A stretch of 64,000 nucleotides of DNA from Betaproteobacteria bacterium (GTDB lineage Bacteria; Pseudomonadota; Gammaproteobacteria; Burkholderiales; Thiobacteraceae): contig JAHECG010000002.1 of the NCBI GenBank assembly GCA_024641855.1, positions 30,573 to 94,572 of the forward strand, written 5' to 3'. This document shows positions 56,350 through 64,000 of this stretch, piece after piece (the stretch's first letter is position 1; every line of letters begins with the position of its first letter). Both the position numbers and the translations under genes were made by a program. The notes under the pieces are model-generated. The model was not told the DNA's origin, ran no database searches, and was given only the letters and a program-made list of their open reading frames with translations.

Positions 56350-57135
56350 ATGGGTTTTCTCGCAGGCAAAAAAATCTTAATCACCGGATTATTAAGCAAC
56401 CGTTCTATTGCTTACGGTATTGCTCAAGCAGCGAAACGTGAAGGCGCTGAACTGGCTTTTACCTACCAAGGCGAGCGCACCCGGGAGCGCGTGCTAGATT
56501 TAGCCAAGGATTTCGACTCTCAGTTGGCGTTCAATTGCGATGTCGGCAGCGATGAGCAAATCGATCAATTGTTTATTGATCTTAAATCCCACTGGGACGG
56601 CCTCGACAGCCTCGTGCACTCGGTGGCCTTCGTGCCGCGCGATGCGCTTTCGGGGGATTACCTCAGCACCGTGAATCGCGAAAATTTCCGCATTGCGCAC
56701 GATATCAGCAGCTATAGTTTTTCGGCCCTAGCCAAAGCGGCATTGCCGATGATGGAAGGACGCAACGGCGCGCTCCTCACCCTATCCTACCTGGGTGCGG
56801 TACGCTCGATCATCAATTACAACGTAATGGGTCTGGCCAAGGCTAGCCTGGAATCAAGCGTGTATTACTTGGCGCAAAGCCTCGGCCCAAAAGGTATTCG
56901 GGTAAATGGCATTTCTGCTGGCCCGATTAAAACCTTGGCCGCCACCGGCATTGCCGGATTCGGCAAGATTTTGGATTTCGTGGAAAACAGCGCGCCGCTA
57001 CGACGCAATGTCACAATCGAAGAAGTCGGTAATGTCGCTGCTTTTTTGATGAGCGATTTGGCCTCCGGTATGACCGGCGAAATTACTTATGTCGATAGCG
57101 GCTTTAATACCACCGTGGGAGGACTTTGGAGCTAG
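56350..57135 (+). CDS. fabI: FabI, enoyl-ACP reductase (NADH)
   Basis: 261 aa. Last reduction step of fatty-acid elongation. Opening [20 protein letters not shown], the FabI-type Tyr-x6-Lys active site (YNVMGLAK), and the cofactor and substrate loops [20 protein letters not shown] and [15 protein letters not shown] are all present. AAGGA lies 8 nt upstream of the ATG at 56350, and TATAAT at about 56310 may be its -10 box. Confidence 0.97.
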   Translation: MGFLAGKKILITGLLSNRSIAYGIAQAAKREGAELAFTYQGERTRERVLDLAKDFDSQLAFNCDVGSDEQIDQLFIDLKSHWDGLDSLVHSVAFVPRDALSGDYLSTVNRENFRIAHDISSYSFSALAKAALPMMEGRNGALLTLSYLGAVRSIINYNVMGLAKASLESSVYYLAQSLGPKGIRVNGISAGPIKTLAATGIAGFGKILDFVENSAPLRRNVTIEEVGNVAAFLMSDLASGMTGEITYVDSGFNTTVGGLWS

Positions 57136-57471
57136 TTGCTCAGGCCGAGACGCATACCAAGTGAATCTCAAATGCCAACGCAAGTAGCAGGCATTCGTCA
57201 TTTGTACTCTCGGAGCGACTGTCAGCAGATGGAAGGCCATTGGGCTAATCTAACCGGAAGGAGTAAAAATAGACCACGCGACCTACTCGAAATGCGATAA
57301 GCGGGGCTTATGCCTTTGCGCATAATAAAACCAGTTGCGTGCTTTATGGCATGCCCAAAGACGCCGTTGCCATAGGTAGCACTCGTAAAATTGTATTGCT
57401 AAAGAAATGGCTGTATCGGCTCTAAATCACTGACGTCACATCAGTGACGTCGCTTCAGACTGAAATCAAAA
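57136..57471. other. Gene-free region between fabI and ppiD
   Basis: 336 bp between convergent genes, without a credible coding frame. It holds small hairpins: ATAAGC-GGG-GCTTAT (57297-57311), TTATGC/GCATAA (57308-57325) and the stronger one at 57432-57451. The first two overlap, so they are mutually exclusive. I see no repeat family or tRNA. Confidence 0.5.
57432..57451. terminator. Hairpin downstream of ppiD
   Basis: GACGTCAC-ATCA-GTGACGTC is a perfect 8-bp stem, 20 bp after the ppiD stop on the minus strand. There is no clear T-run on either side; it may be a Rho-assisted end or a 3' stabiliser. Confidence 0.45.
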
Positions 57472-59388
57472 TTACTGTTCGGCGCCAACTTTATCGAACA
57501 CATCTTGTTTGATTTTAACCTTGCCTTGATTCCGCAAGCTTCCTACATATGCGCGAAGAATTTGCTCTGACTGCGTTTGCGCAATAGAGAACGGTAGGAT
57601 CTGAAGTGTTTGCTGACGCAGTTGATCATTTACACTCACCGCGCTAATTTTATACAACGCAAAATCGCCATTGGCTAGCGTGACGCCTGTAAACGCGGGC
57701 AATTGCTTAACATTGGTACGGTAAATTTCTTGCATTGAAGCGATATCCAAACCGGATTTAGCCAAATCTTCACGCCCGACTTTAATTGATTGATCAAATT
57801 GAAGCCCAGAAATGGATTTCCCTTGCTGTAACTCCGCAAGATAGGTTTTACCTTGTTGACTTGCCAATACACTGGATTGTTCTTTGCGCAACTGTGATTC
57901 AATATCGTCTTTAACCAAGGCTAACGGTTTTTGTCCAGCCGACTTGTATTCCAAAATGCGCGCCGCAACGAGGGTATTAGAAGCCACTTCAATTGACTCG
58001 GTATTACGTTTATTTTTTACTGCATCGTTCGAAAAAATGGCGTTAAGTAAACGCTCATTTTTAAGTAAGCCCTGTGCTGGACCATTGCGTCCAAACCAGT
58101 CACTGGTTTGAATGGAGAGCTTATATTTTTCTGCTGCAGGCTTAAGGCTATCCGCTTTGGAGTAAACCGCATCACCAAACTGCTCGACTTCTTCATTAAA
58201 TTTGCGCACAGCCATTTCACGTTTTGCAGCTTCCAGAACCTGTGTTTTCACCTCTTCAAAACTGCGCTGCTTACCGCCGACAATGGCTTTCAGCATGACA
58301 ATATGAAATCCAGCAGGCGATTGTATCGGCCCACGAATCTCGCCCGGCGTCATCCCAAACGCAGCATCTTCAACTTGCTTGAAAATCATTCCGCGTTGAA
58401 TCAAACCCATTGAGCCGCCTTTGGCGGCCGTTAATGGATCTTGTGAACTTTGTTTTGCCAACGCATCAAACGCTTGCGGAGTTTTCTGAGCTTGTGCGAA
58501 CAATTCCTGAACTTTTTGCTGTGCGGCTTTACGTTGTTCTGGTTTCGCATCGGCCGGAGCGCGAATTAAAATATGTGAGACATCTCGACTTTCAGGTTCT
58601 GTAAATTGGGCAATATGAGAGTTGTAATAGGCTTGCGCATCCGCTTCACTCACTTGCAACTGTGCGAGCACCACCTCCGGCGAGAATACAATATATTCGA
58701 TACGCGCTTGCTCCGGTACTTGCGACAATTCAGGATGCGCATCGTAATAAGTTTTAATTTGCGCCGCGTCAATCTTCGCTTGTGCCGAAAAAGTCGATGC
58801 TTTTAAAATGGATTTAGCAACTTCACGTTGTTCAGCCAAAATCCCCGCCATATGCACTGCCAAACTTTTGGGAACAATTGTGGCCTGTGCTTGAGATGCC
58901 AGCATGTCCTGAATCATTTGGTCTTGTATCACACTCGCCAAATACTGCTTTCGTGTAAGCCGCCGACTCTCCAGAAAGCGCTGAAATAAGGCCTCCGAAA
59001 ATTTCCCATTTTCCTGTAGCGCCGGACTATTTTGAATCGCGGAGAGAAGGGCCGCTTCATTTCCGCTATAACCAAGCTTTATGGCTTGAGTTAGCAACAA
59101 TCTTTCATTGATAAAATTGTCCAGAACCGCGGTTTTTAGCTCTTTGCTGTTTAAGACTTTTGAGTTACGTTCACCGGCTTCGCGTAACTGATTCTGCTCA
59201 CTTTTAAATTTCTCTTCAAAGGGCTGCAACAGGATTTTAGTATCCCCCACCTCAGCTACGACGGTAGCGGAACCGCCTGCTGATCGATAGGTTTCCACAC
59301 CAAATAAGGCAAATGAAAGAATAACAATGCCTAAAATAATTCTGGCAAATAAACCTTTCGTTTTCTCGTGCATGGTGTCGGATAACAT
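57472..59388 (-). CDS. ppiD: PpiD, periplasmic folding chaperone (SurA N-terminal and parvulin domains)
   Basis: 638 aa. N-terminal TM anchor (~14-33, RIILGIVILSFALFGVET), a SurA_N-like chaperone region (~37-190), one parvulin PPIase domain (~266-365; DVSHILIRAP, LAKQSSQDPLTAAKGGSMG, SPAGFHIVMLKAI), and a long C-terminal chaperone region. It acts at the periplasmic face near the Sec translocon. It lies directly after the two tRNA genes, the normal position in Burkholderiales. The ATG is at 59388. Confidence 0.93.
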   Translation of the reverse strand: MLSDTMHEKTKGLFARIILGIVILSFALFGVETYRSAGGSATVVAEVGDTKILLQPFEEKFKSEQNQLREAGERNSKVLNSKELKTAVLDNFINERLLLTQAIKLGYSGNEAALLSAIQNSPALQENGKFSEALFQRFLESRRLTRKQYLASVIQDQMIQDMLASQAQATIVPKSLAVHMAGILAEQREVAKSILKASTFSAQAKIDAAQIKTYYDAHPELSQVPEQARIEYIVFSPEVVLAQLQVSEADAQAYYNSHIAQFTEPESRDVSHILIRAPADAKPEQRKAAQQKVQELFAQAQKTPQAFDALAKQSSQDPLTAAKGGSMGLIQRGMIFKQVEDAAFGMTPGEIRGPIQSPAGFHIVMLKAIVGGKQRSFEEVKTQVLEAAKREMAVRKFNEEVEQFGDAVYSKADSLKPAAEKYKLSIQTSDWFGRNGPAQGLLKNERLLNAIFSNDAVKNKRNTESIEVASNTLVAARILEYKSAGQKPLALVKDDIESQLRKEQSSVLASQQGKTYLAELQQGKSISGLQFDQSIKVGREDLAKSGLDIASMQEIYRTNVKQLPAFTGVTLANGDFALYKISAVSVNDQLRQQTLQILPFSIAQTQSEQILRAYVGSLRNQGKVKIKQDVFDKVGAEQ

Positions 59389-59463
59389 TGTGCAATCCTA
59401 TCGTCGTTGGCTTACAAATGAAAAAGGCGAACCCCTAACATAACTTAAGGGCTCGCCCGGTAT

Positions 59464-59540
59464 TGGCGGAGTGGACGGGACTCGAACCCGCGACCCCCGG
59501 CGTGACAGGCCGGTATTCTAACCAACTGAACTACCACTCC
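59464..59540 (-). tRNA. tRNA-Asp (anticodon GTC)
   Basis: 77 nt including an encoded CCA. The acceptor stem opens GGAGTGG, the D-arm is TAGTTCAGTTGGTTAGAATA, the anticodon loop is CTGTCAC, and the T-arm carries GGTTCGAGTCC. Confidence 0.97.
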
Positions 59541-59550
59541 TTATTTTCTT

Positions 59551-59626
59551 TGGTGGGTGCTGAGGGGTTCGAACCCCCGACATTCGCCTTGTAAGGGCGA
59601 CGCTCTACCAGCTGAGCTAAGCACCC
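59551..59626 (-). tRNA. tRNA-Val (anticodon TAC)
   Basis: 76 nt including an encoded CCA. The acceptor stem opens GGGTGCT, the D-arm is TAGCTCAGCTGGTAGAGC, the anticodon loop is CTTACAA, and the T-arm carries GGTTCGAACCC. It lies 10 bp upstream of tRNA-Asp and is probably co-transcribed with it. Confidence 0.97.
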
Positions 59627-59740
59627 AAAACGGAGCCTTTCTCGCGACATCTTGTAAGCTAAGGGCTAAATCCAGATATTGCTACTAAAGACACTAGGAT
59701 CGAACGCGTCGTAAAGCAACGCGACCTCACCAAAAGGCCG

Positions 59741-60013
59741 CTAGTTTAATGCATCTTTCAGAGATTTTCCAGCACGGAATTTAGGAACTTTAGCGGCTTT
59801 GATTTTAAGCGTAGCGCCGGTCTGCGGATTACGTCCATTGCGCGCAGCGCGTTTGCCAACATAAAAGGTTCCGAAACCTACTAACGTGACCATATGGCCC
59901 TTTTTAAGGGCTTGCTGCACAGCGCCAACGGTAGCGTCTAATGCACGACCGGCTGCCGCTTTAGAAATATCCGCCTCTTTGGCAATGGCTTCGATCAATT
60001 CTGTCTTATTCAT
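59741..60013 (-). CDS. hupB: HU-beta, DNA-binding protein
   Basis: A 90-aa nucleoid protein with the full HU signature: [40 protein letters not shown] and [20 protein letters not shown]. It lies downstream of lon, a conserved order. Confidence 0.98.
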   Translation of the reverse strand: MNKTELIEAIAKEADISKAAAGRALDATVGAVQQALKKGHMVTLVGFGTFYVGKRAARNGRNPQTGATLKIKAAKVPKFRAGKSLKDALN

Positions 60014-60140
60014 GTATCGCCCTTTTGGTTGTGTTTCGTTATTAATCTTGCATCCTGCTTTATATCAGTCGAAAAAACTTCGTGCAAGACGTATGCTGCT
60101 TGTAATGATTAAACCATGTTAAGTAAAAATTAATTTCTAT

Positions 60141-60178
60141 AAAAAAAACCGGATGGGAATTCCCCATCCGGTTTTTTT
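60141..60178 (-). terminator. Rho-independent terminator of lon
   Basis: ACCGGATGGG (60148-60157) pairs perfectly with CCCATCCGGT (60163-60172) around AATTC, flanked by A and T runs on both sides. It lies 13 bp after the lon stop and has seven or more T residues on the minus strand. The symmetrical runs would allow it to work in both directions. Confidence 0.93.
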
Positions 60179-60190
60179 AGACTGTCGCTA

Positions 60191-62599
60191 TCAATGTTTG
60201 ACGACTGTAGTCGGCTTTTCCTCGATCTTCGTTGGTGGTGTCGCAGGCGCTTCATCCGGCAACGATTGCGGCTTGCGCTCCAACGCATACTCCAAGACTT
60301 GATCAATCCAACGTACTGGATGCAACTCAAGTTTGTTTTTAATATTGTCCGGTATGTCAGCCAAGTCCTTCGTATTTTCTTGGGGGATCAAAACGGTTTT
60401 AATTCCACCACGATGTGCTGCAAGCAACTTTTCCTTTAATCCACCAATCGGCAATACTTCGCCACGCAGCGTGATTTCCCCGGTCATGGCTACATCGGCA
60501 CGAACGGGGATGCCGGTAAGTACCGATACCATTGCAGTACAAATTGCGATGCCCGCACTGGGGCCATCTTTAGGCGTCGCGCCTTCTGGCAAATGGATAT
60601 GGATATCATTGTTTTGGTAAAAGTCCTCCGGAATGCCTAGCTTCTTAGATCTGCTACGCACCACTGACAATGCCGCTTGTATCGATTCTTGCATCACATC
60701 ACCTAGTTTTCCCGTGGTGATTGTTTTGCCTCTACCAGGTATTTTGACGGATTCAATCGTTAGCAACTCACCGCCCACTTCGGTCCAAGCCAAACCAGTG
60801 ACCTGCCCCACTTGATTCGCTTTTTCAGCCATACCATAACTGAAACGCCGAACACCCAAAAACTTATCCAAATTGCGCGCGCTGACGGTAATTTTGTTGG
60901 CCTTTTTATCGACCAACAAAGATTTCACCACCTTGCGACAAATTTTGGCGATTTCACGTTCCAGACTACGCACACCCGCTTCACGCGTGTAATAGCGAAC
61001 AATGTCACGAATCGCGCTCTGTGTAACGCTAATCTCACCCTGCTTCAAACCATGCGTCTTAATCTGCTTTTGTAATAGATAATTGATCGCGATATTTATC
61101 TTTTCGTCTTCCGTATAGCCGGCCAGACGAATCACTTCCATTCGATCGAGTAGTGGCGCCGGAATATTTAAGGAATTGGCGGTTGCCACGAACATTACCT
61201 CAGACAAATCAAATTCGACTTCAACATAATGATCTACAAATGTGTGGTTTTGCTCAGGATCCAGCACTTCCAATAATGCGGAAGAAGGATCACCACGAAA
61301 ATCTGACCCCATTTTGTCCACTTCATCAAGCAAGAACAGTGGATTGCGAACACCGACTTTCGTCATGCTTTGCAAAATCTTGCCAGGCATGGATCCAATA
61401 TAAGTACGGCGATGACCGCGTATTTCAGCTTCGTCGCGCACCCCACCTAAAGCCATCCGCACATATTTACGGTTAGTTGCTTTGGCAATGGACTGCCCGA
61501 GTGACGTTTTACCAACACCAGGCGGGCCCACCAAACAAAGAATCGGCGCCTTGAGTTTATCCACCCGCTGTTGCACTGCAAGATACTCAATAATGCGTTC
61601 TTTGACCCGATCAAGGCCAAAATGATCCTCATTCAACACGTCTTCAGCACGGCTCAAATCTTTGCTGATTTTGCTCTTTTTACGCCACGGTAAATTGACG
61701 ATAGTCTCGACAAAATTACGTACTACAGTCGCTTCGGCAGCCATCGGCGACATCATTTTGAGTTTTTTCAGTTCTGACATGGCTTTGGCTTGCGCCTCTT
61801 TCGACATCTTCGACTCAACGACACGTTTCTCTAGATCGTCAAGATCGGCGCCTTCTTCCATGTCGCCCAATTCCTTCTGAATCGCCTTAACTTGTTCATT
61901 CAGATAGTACTCACGCTGGCTCTTCTCCATTTGCCGCTTCACCCGGCCACGAATGCGTTTTTCAACTTGCAAAATATCGATTTCAGCATTGAGTAAACCA
62001 AACAGATGCTCCAGGCGCTCATGCACCGAGAACATTTCAAGAATTTCCTGTTTCTGTTCCAACTTAATAGGTAAATGCGCAGCAATCGTATCCGCAAGAC
62101 GGCCCGCATCATCAATGCTGGCGAGCGAAGTCAGAATTTCGGGTGGTATTTTTTTGTTGAGTTTTACGTACTGATCAAACTCCGTAAAAACACTACGCAT
62201 CAAGGCCAGGGTTTCGTTGTCGGTTGGGGGTTCAATCAATGTGATTTCAGCATCCGCCGCAAAATGCGTTTTCGCATCGATAAAATCACTGATTTGCGCG
62301 CGTTGATTCCCTTCGACCAGCACTTTTACTGTGCCATCCGGTAATTTCAACATTTGCAAAATGCTCGCGACACTACCCACGTGGTAAAGATCATCGGTGG
62401 TGGGCTCGTCTTTCGAAGCAGATTTTTGCGCCACAAGCAAAATATGCTTACCGGCTTCCATCGCAACTTCTAGCGCTTTAATGGATTTCGGACGCCCCAC
62501 GAATAGGGGAATCACGATATGGGGATAGACCACCACATCACGGAGTGGTAACAGGGGTAACGTTACGCGGTCGCCCAGAGTCTCTTGAGGTAAGCTCAT
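60191..62599 (-). CDS. lon: Lon ATP-dependent protease
   Basis: 802 aa. N-terminal LON substrate domain (~10-205; [20 protein letters not shown]), coiled coil, AAA module with Walker [10 protein letters not shown] and Walker [10 protein letters not shown], and the protease domain with the Ser-Lys pair in [11 protein letters not shown] and [14 protein letters not shown]. It degrades misfolded and regulatory proteins. The C-terminal ~20 residues are a Pro/Thr-rich tail. A heat-shock-type promoter lies just upstream. Confidence 0.98.
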   Translation of the reverse strand: MSLPQETLGDRVTLPLLPLRDVVVYPHIVIPLFVGRPKSIKALEVAMEAGKHILLVAQKSASKDEPTTDDLYHVGSVASILQMLKLPDGTVKVLVEGNQRAQISDFIDAKTHFAADAEITLIEPPTDNETLALMRSVFTEFDQYVKLNKKIPPEILTSLASIDDAGRLADTIAAHLPIKLEQKQEILEMFSVHERLEHLFGLLNAEIDILQVEKRIRGRVKRQMEKSQREYYLNEQVKAIQKELGDMEEGADLDDLEKRVVESKMSKEAQAKAMSELKKLKMMSPMAAEATVVRNFVETIVNLPWRKKSKISKDLSRAEDVLNEDHFGLDRVKERIIEYLAVQQRVDKLKAPILCLVGPPGVGKTSLGQSIAKATNRKYVRMALGGVRDEAEIRGHRRTYIGSMPGKILQSMTKVGVRNPLFLLDEVDKMGSDFRGDPSSALLEVLDPEQNHTFVDHYVEVEFDLSEVMFVATANSLNIPAPLLDRMEVIRLAGYTEDEKINIAINYLLQKQIKTHGLKQGEISVTQSAIRDIVRYYTREAGVRSLEREIAKICRKVVKSLLVDKKANKITVSARNLDKFLGVRRFSYGMAEKANQVGQVTGLAWTEVGGELLTIESVKIPGRGKTITTGKLGDVMQESIQAALSVVRSRSKKLGIPEDFYQNNDIHIHLPEGATPKDGPSAGIAICTAMVSVLTGIPVRADVAMTGEITLRGEVLPIGGLKEKLLAAHRGGIKTVLIPQENTKDLADIPDNIKNKLELHPVRWIDQVLEYALERKPQSLPDEAPATPPTKIEEKPTTVVKH

Positions 62600-62634
62600 A
62601 ATTTATCTGCCTAAGTTAGAAGCGAGTTTAAGTG

Positions 62635-62662
62635 AGATTGGGGCCTAATCGACTATATCAAG
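62635..62662 (-). promoter_or_regulatory. Sigma-32 (heat shock)-like promoter of lon
   Basis: On the minus strand CTTGAT, 13 nt, then CCCCAATCT, against consensus CTTGAA-N13-15-CCCCATNT. It ends about 36 bp before the lon start. Both halves differ slightly from consensus, but spacing and gene identity fit. Confidence 0.6.
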
Positions 62663-62681
62663 AGCCGATTTGGATTCATTT

Positions 62682-62711
62682 GCAAAACGCCACCGAATGG
62701 TGACGTTTTGC
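62682..62711 (-). terminator. Hairpin between clpX and lon
   Basis: GCAAAACG-C-CACC pairs with GGTG-A-CGTTTTGC: 12 bp with one mismatch and a GAAT loop. It is followed on the minus strand by AAATGAATCC, not a T-run, so it may end or slow clpX transcripts or protect their 3' ends. Confidence 0.5.
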
Positions 62712-62768
62712 TCTTGGAAAGAATAGCGGCGCGCTGACGGAAATACTTGAATGGCAAAAATCGTTGAT

Positions 62769-64000
62769 TCACGCGACGCGCGGTTGATCCGCATAAATAA
62801 GCATAGGCTTGGTGTTGTCTTTAATCACATCTTCGTCTAACACCACCTTGGCAACATCTTTAAGCGATGGGAGTTCATACATAATGTCCAGCAGCACATG
62901 TTCCATAATCGATCGTAGGCCGCGTGCGCCAGTCTTACGCGCAAGGGCCTTGCGTGCAATCTCTTCAATCGCACTATCGCGAAACTCCAGTTCAACCCCT
63001 TCCATATTGAAGAGCTTTTGATACTGGCGAACCAAGGCATTCTTCGGTTCAGTTAAGATTTGTACCAGCGCTTTTTCATCCAACTCTTCTAAAGTTGCCA
63101 CGACAGGTAAACGACCCACAAATTCAGGAATCAAACCAAATTTGATCAAATCTTCGGGTTCAACACCGCGCAAAACTTCACCAATAGCTTTTCGATCTTC
63201 TTTACTTTTCACTTGTGCGCCGAAACCGATTCCACCCTTTTCAGAGCGGTTACGAATAACCTTGACCAAACCGTCAAAAGCACCGCCACAAATAAACAAA
63301 ATATTGGACGTATCGACCTGAACAAACTCCTGATTCGGATGTTTGCGTCCCCCTTGTGGTGGCACAGAAGCAACCGTCCCTTCAATCAGTTTCAGCAGGG
63401 CTTGCTGTACACCCTCGCCCGAAACATCGCGCGTAATAGAGGGATTATCCGATTTTCGTGAAATCTTATCAATTTCATCAATATAAACAATTCCTTGCTG
63501 CGCTTTTTCGACGTTGTAATCACACTTTTGCAGCAACTTTTGAATGATATTTTCGACATCTTCACCCACATAGCCAGCTTCAGTAAGCGTAGTGGCATCG
63601 GCGATCACAAAAGGCACATTGAGTAGCCGCGCCAAGGTTTGCGCCAGTAAAGTCTTACCGGATCCCGTTGGGCCAATTAGCAAAATATTGCTTTTGGAAA
63701 GCTCAACTTCGTCGGTTTTAGACGTATTCTTCAACCGTTTGTAATGGTTATAAACGGCAACAGACAGAATTTTCTTTGCTACGTCTTGGCCTATTACATA
63801 TTGACCGAGAATTTGACAGATCTCAGCAGGCGTCGGCAATTCTGTACCGCCTGCCTTCGCACCTGCGTCACCCTGAATTTCTTCTCGGATGATGTCGTTG
63901 CACAAATCAACGCACTCGTCACAAATAAAGACCGATGGGCCCGCGATGAGCTTGCGCACTTCATGCTGGCTTTTACCGCAGAAGGAACAGTAAAGTAATT
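62769..64000 (-). CDS. clpX: ClpX, ATPase subunit of the Clp protease (5' end outside the window)
   Basis: About 410 residues are visible, open to the window edge. The reading continues upstream of the Met in [10 protein letters not shown]: the zinc-finger start [12 protein letters not shown] is encoded at the edge, so the true start lies beyond 64000. Zinc site CSFC...CDEC; Walker [13 protein letters not shown]; Walker [12 protein letters not shown]; the pore loop region and IGF-type loop (GGIGFGAQV) and sensor 2 ([11 protein letters not shown]) are intact. It unfolds substrates for ClpP. Confidence 0.97.
   Translation of the reverse strand, partial: LLYCSFCGKSQHEVRKLIAGPSVFICDECVDLCNDIIREEIQGDAGAKAGGTELPTPAEICQILGQYVIGQDVAKKILSVAVYNHYKRLKNTSKTDEVELSKSNILLIGPTGSGKTLLAQTLARLLNVPFVIADATTLTEAGYVGEDVENIIQKLLQKCDYNVEKAQQGIVYIDEIDKISRKSDNPSITRDVSGEGVQQALLKLIEGTVASVPPQGGRKHPNQEFVQVDTSNILFICGGAFDGLVKVIRNRSEKGGIGFGAQVKSKEDRKAIGEVLRGVEPEDLIKFGLIPEFVGRLPVVATLEELDEKALVQILTEPKNALVRQYQKLFNMEGVELEFRDSAIEEIARKALARKTGARGLRSIMEHVLLDIMYELPSLKDVAKVVLDEDVIKDNTKPMLIYADQPRVA

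Noticed and set aside
1-64000. CRISPR arrays, prophage or rRNA genes
   Set aside because: No regularly spaced repeats, phage structural genes or rRNA signatures were seen on either strand.

Overview
The window looks like the chromosome of a betaproteobacterium, most likely Burkholderiales close to Oxalobacteraceae. Evidence is the housekeeping order clpX-lon-hupB-tRNA-Val-tRNA-Asp-ppiD next to fabI, a YejABEF-type ABC operon, mltD, gloB, rnhA and dnaQ, and the block cheY-cheA-cheW-Aer-type receptor. The family call rests on recalled gene order, not a database search. I see no insertion sequence, prophage, CRISPR array or rRNA operon.

Layout. 1-5.8 kb: chemotaxis genes (cheY, cheA, cheW and the start of a PAS receptor on the minus strand; a second receptor on the plus strand), both with FliA-like promoters. 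5.9-12 kb, minus strand: a SRPBCC membrane protein, a universal stress protein, a 40-residue membrane peptide, a large YeiH-type transporter, a periplasmic rhodanese, a Ser/Thr kinase fused to a universal stress domain, and a metallophosphoesterase. 12.1-13.6 kb: a GH13 alpha-amylase-family enzyme.

13.7-40 kb: a type II secretion system in two parts, gspC-D-E-F-G (13.7-20.2 kb) and gspH-I-J-K-L-M-N (35.05-39.95 kb). Between them, on the opposite strand, lies a tightly packed seven-gene redox operon (20.26-34.65 kb). In transcription order it encodes: a five-helix di-heme cytochrome b-like protein; an FHA-TM-decaheme cytochrome; a lipoprotein with two GlcG/HbpS domains; an outer-membrane barrel with two N-terminal SH3 domains; a decaheme cytochrome with a C-terminal LVIVD beta-propeller; a five-heme cytochrome; and a cytoplasmic FAD/NAD(P) oxidoreductase with two cyclic-nucleotide domains and four [4Fe-4S] motifs. 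Together these parts could move electrons from the cytoplasm or quinone pool to the cell surface, or back. I recognise no named system with this composition and regard it as the most interesting content here. A 21-bp perfect palindrome lies in the divergent region between this operon and gspH.

40-45 kb, minus strand: TonB receptor, periplasmic ABC_sub_bind protein and a GGDEF/EAL sensor, probably one signalling operon. 45-49.6 kb: dnaQ, rnhA and a methyltransferase diverging from gloB and mltD. 49.7-56.3 kb: a four-gene peptide ABC transporter. 56.3-64 kb: fabI, ppiD, two tRNAs, hupB, lon (with a heat-shock-like promoter and a clear terminator) and clpX, which runs off the right edge.

Limits: all family calls come from reading motifs in the translated sequence. 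Transmembrane, signal-peptide and promoter calls are by eye.
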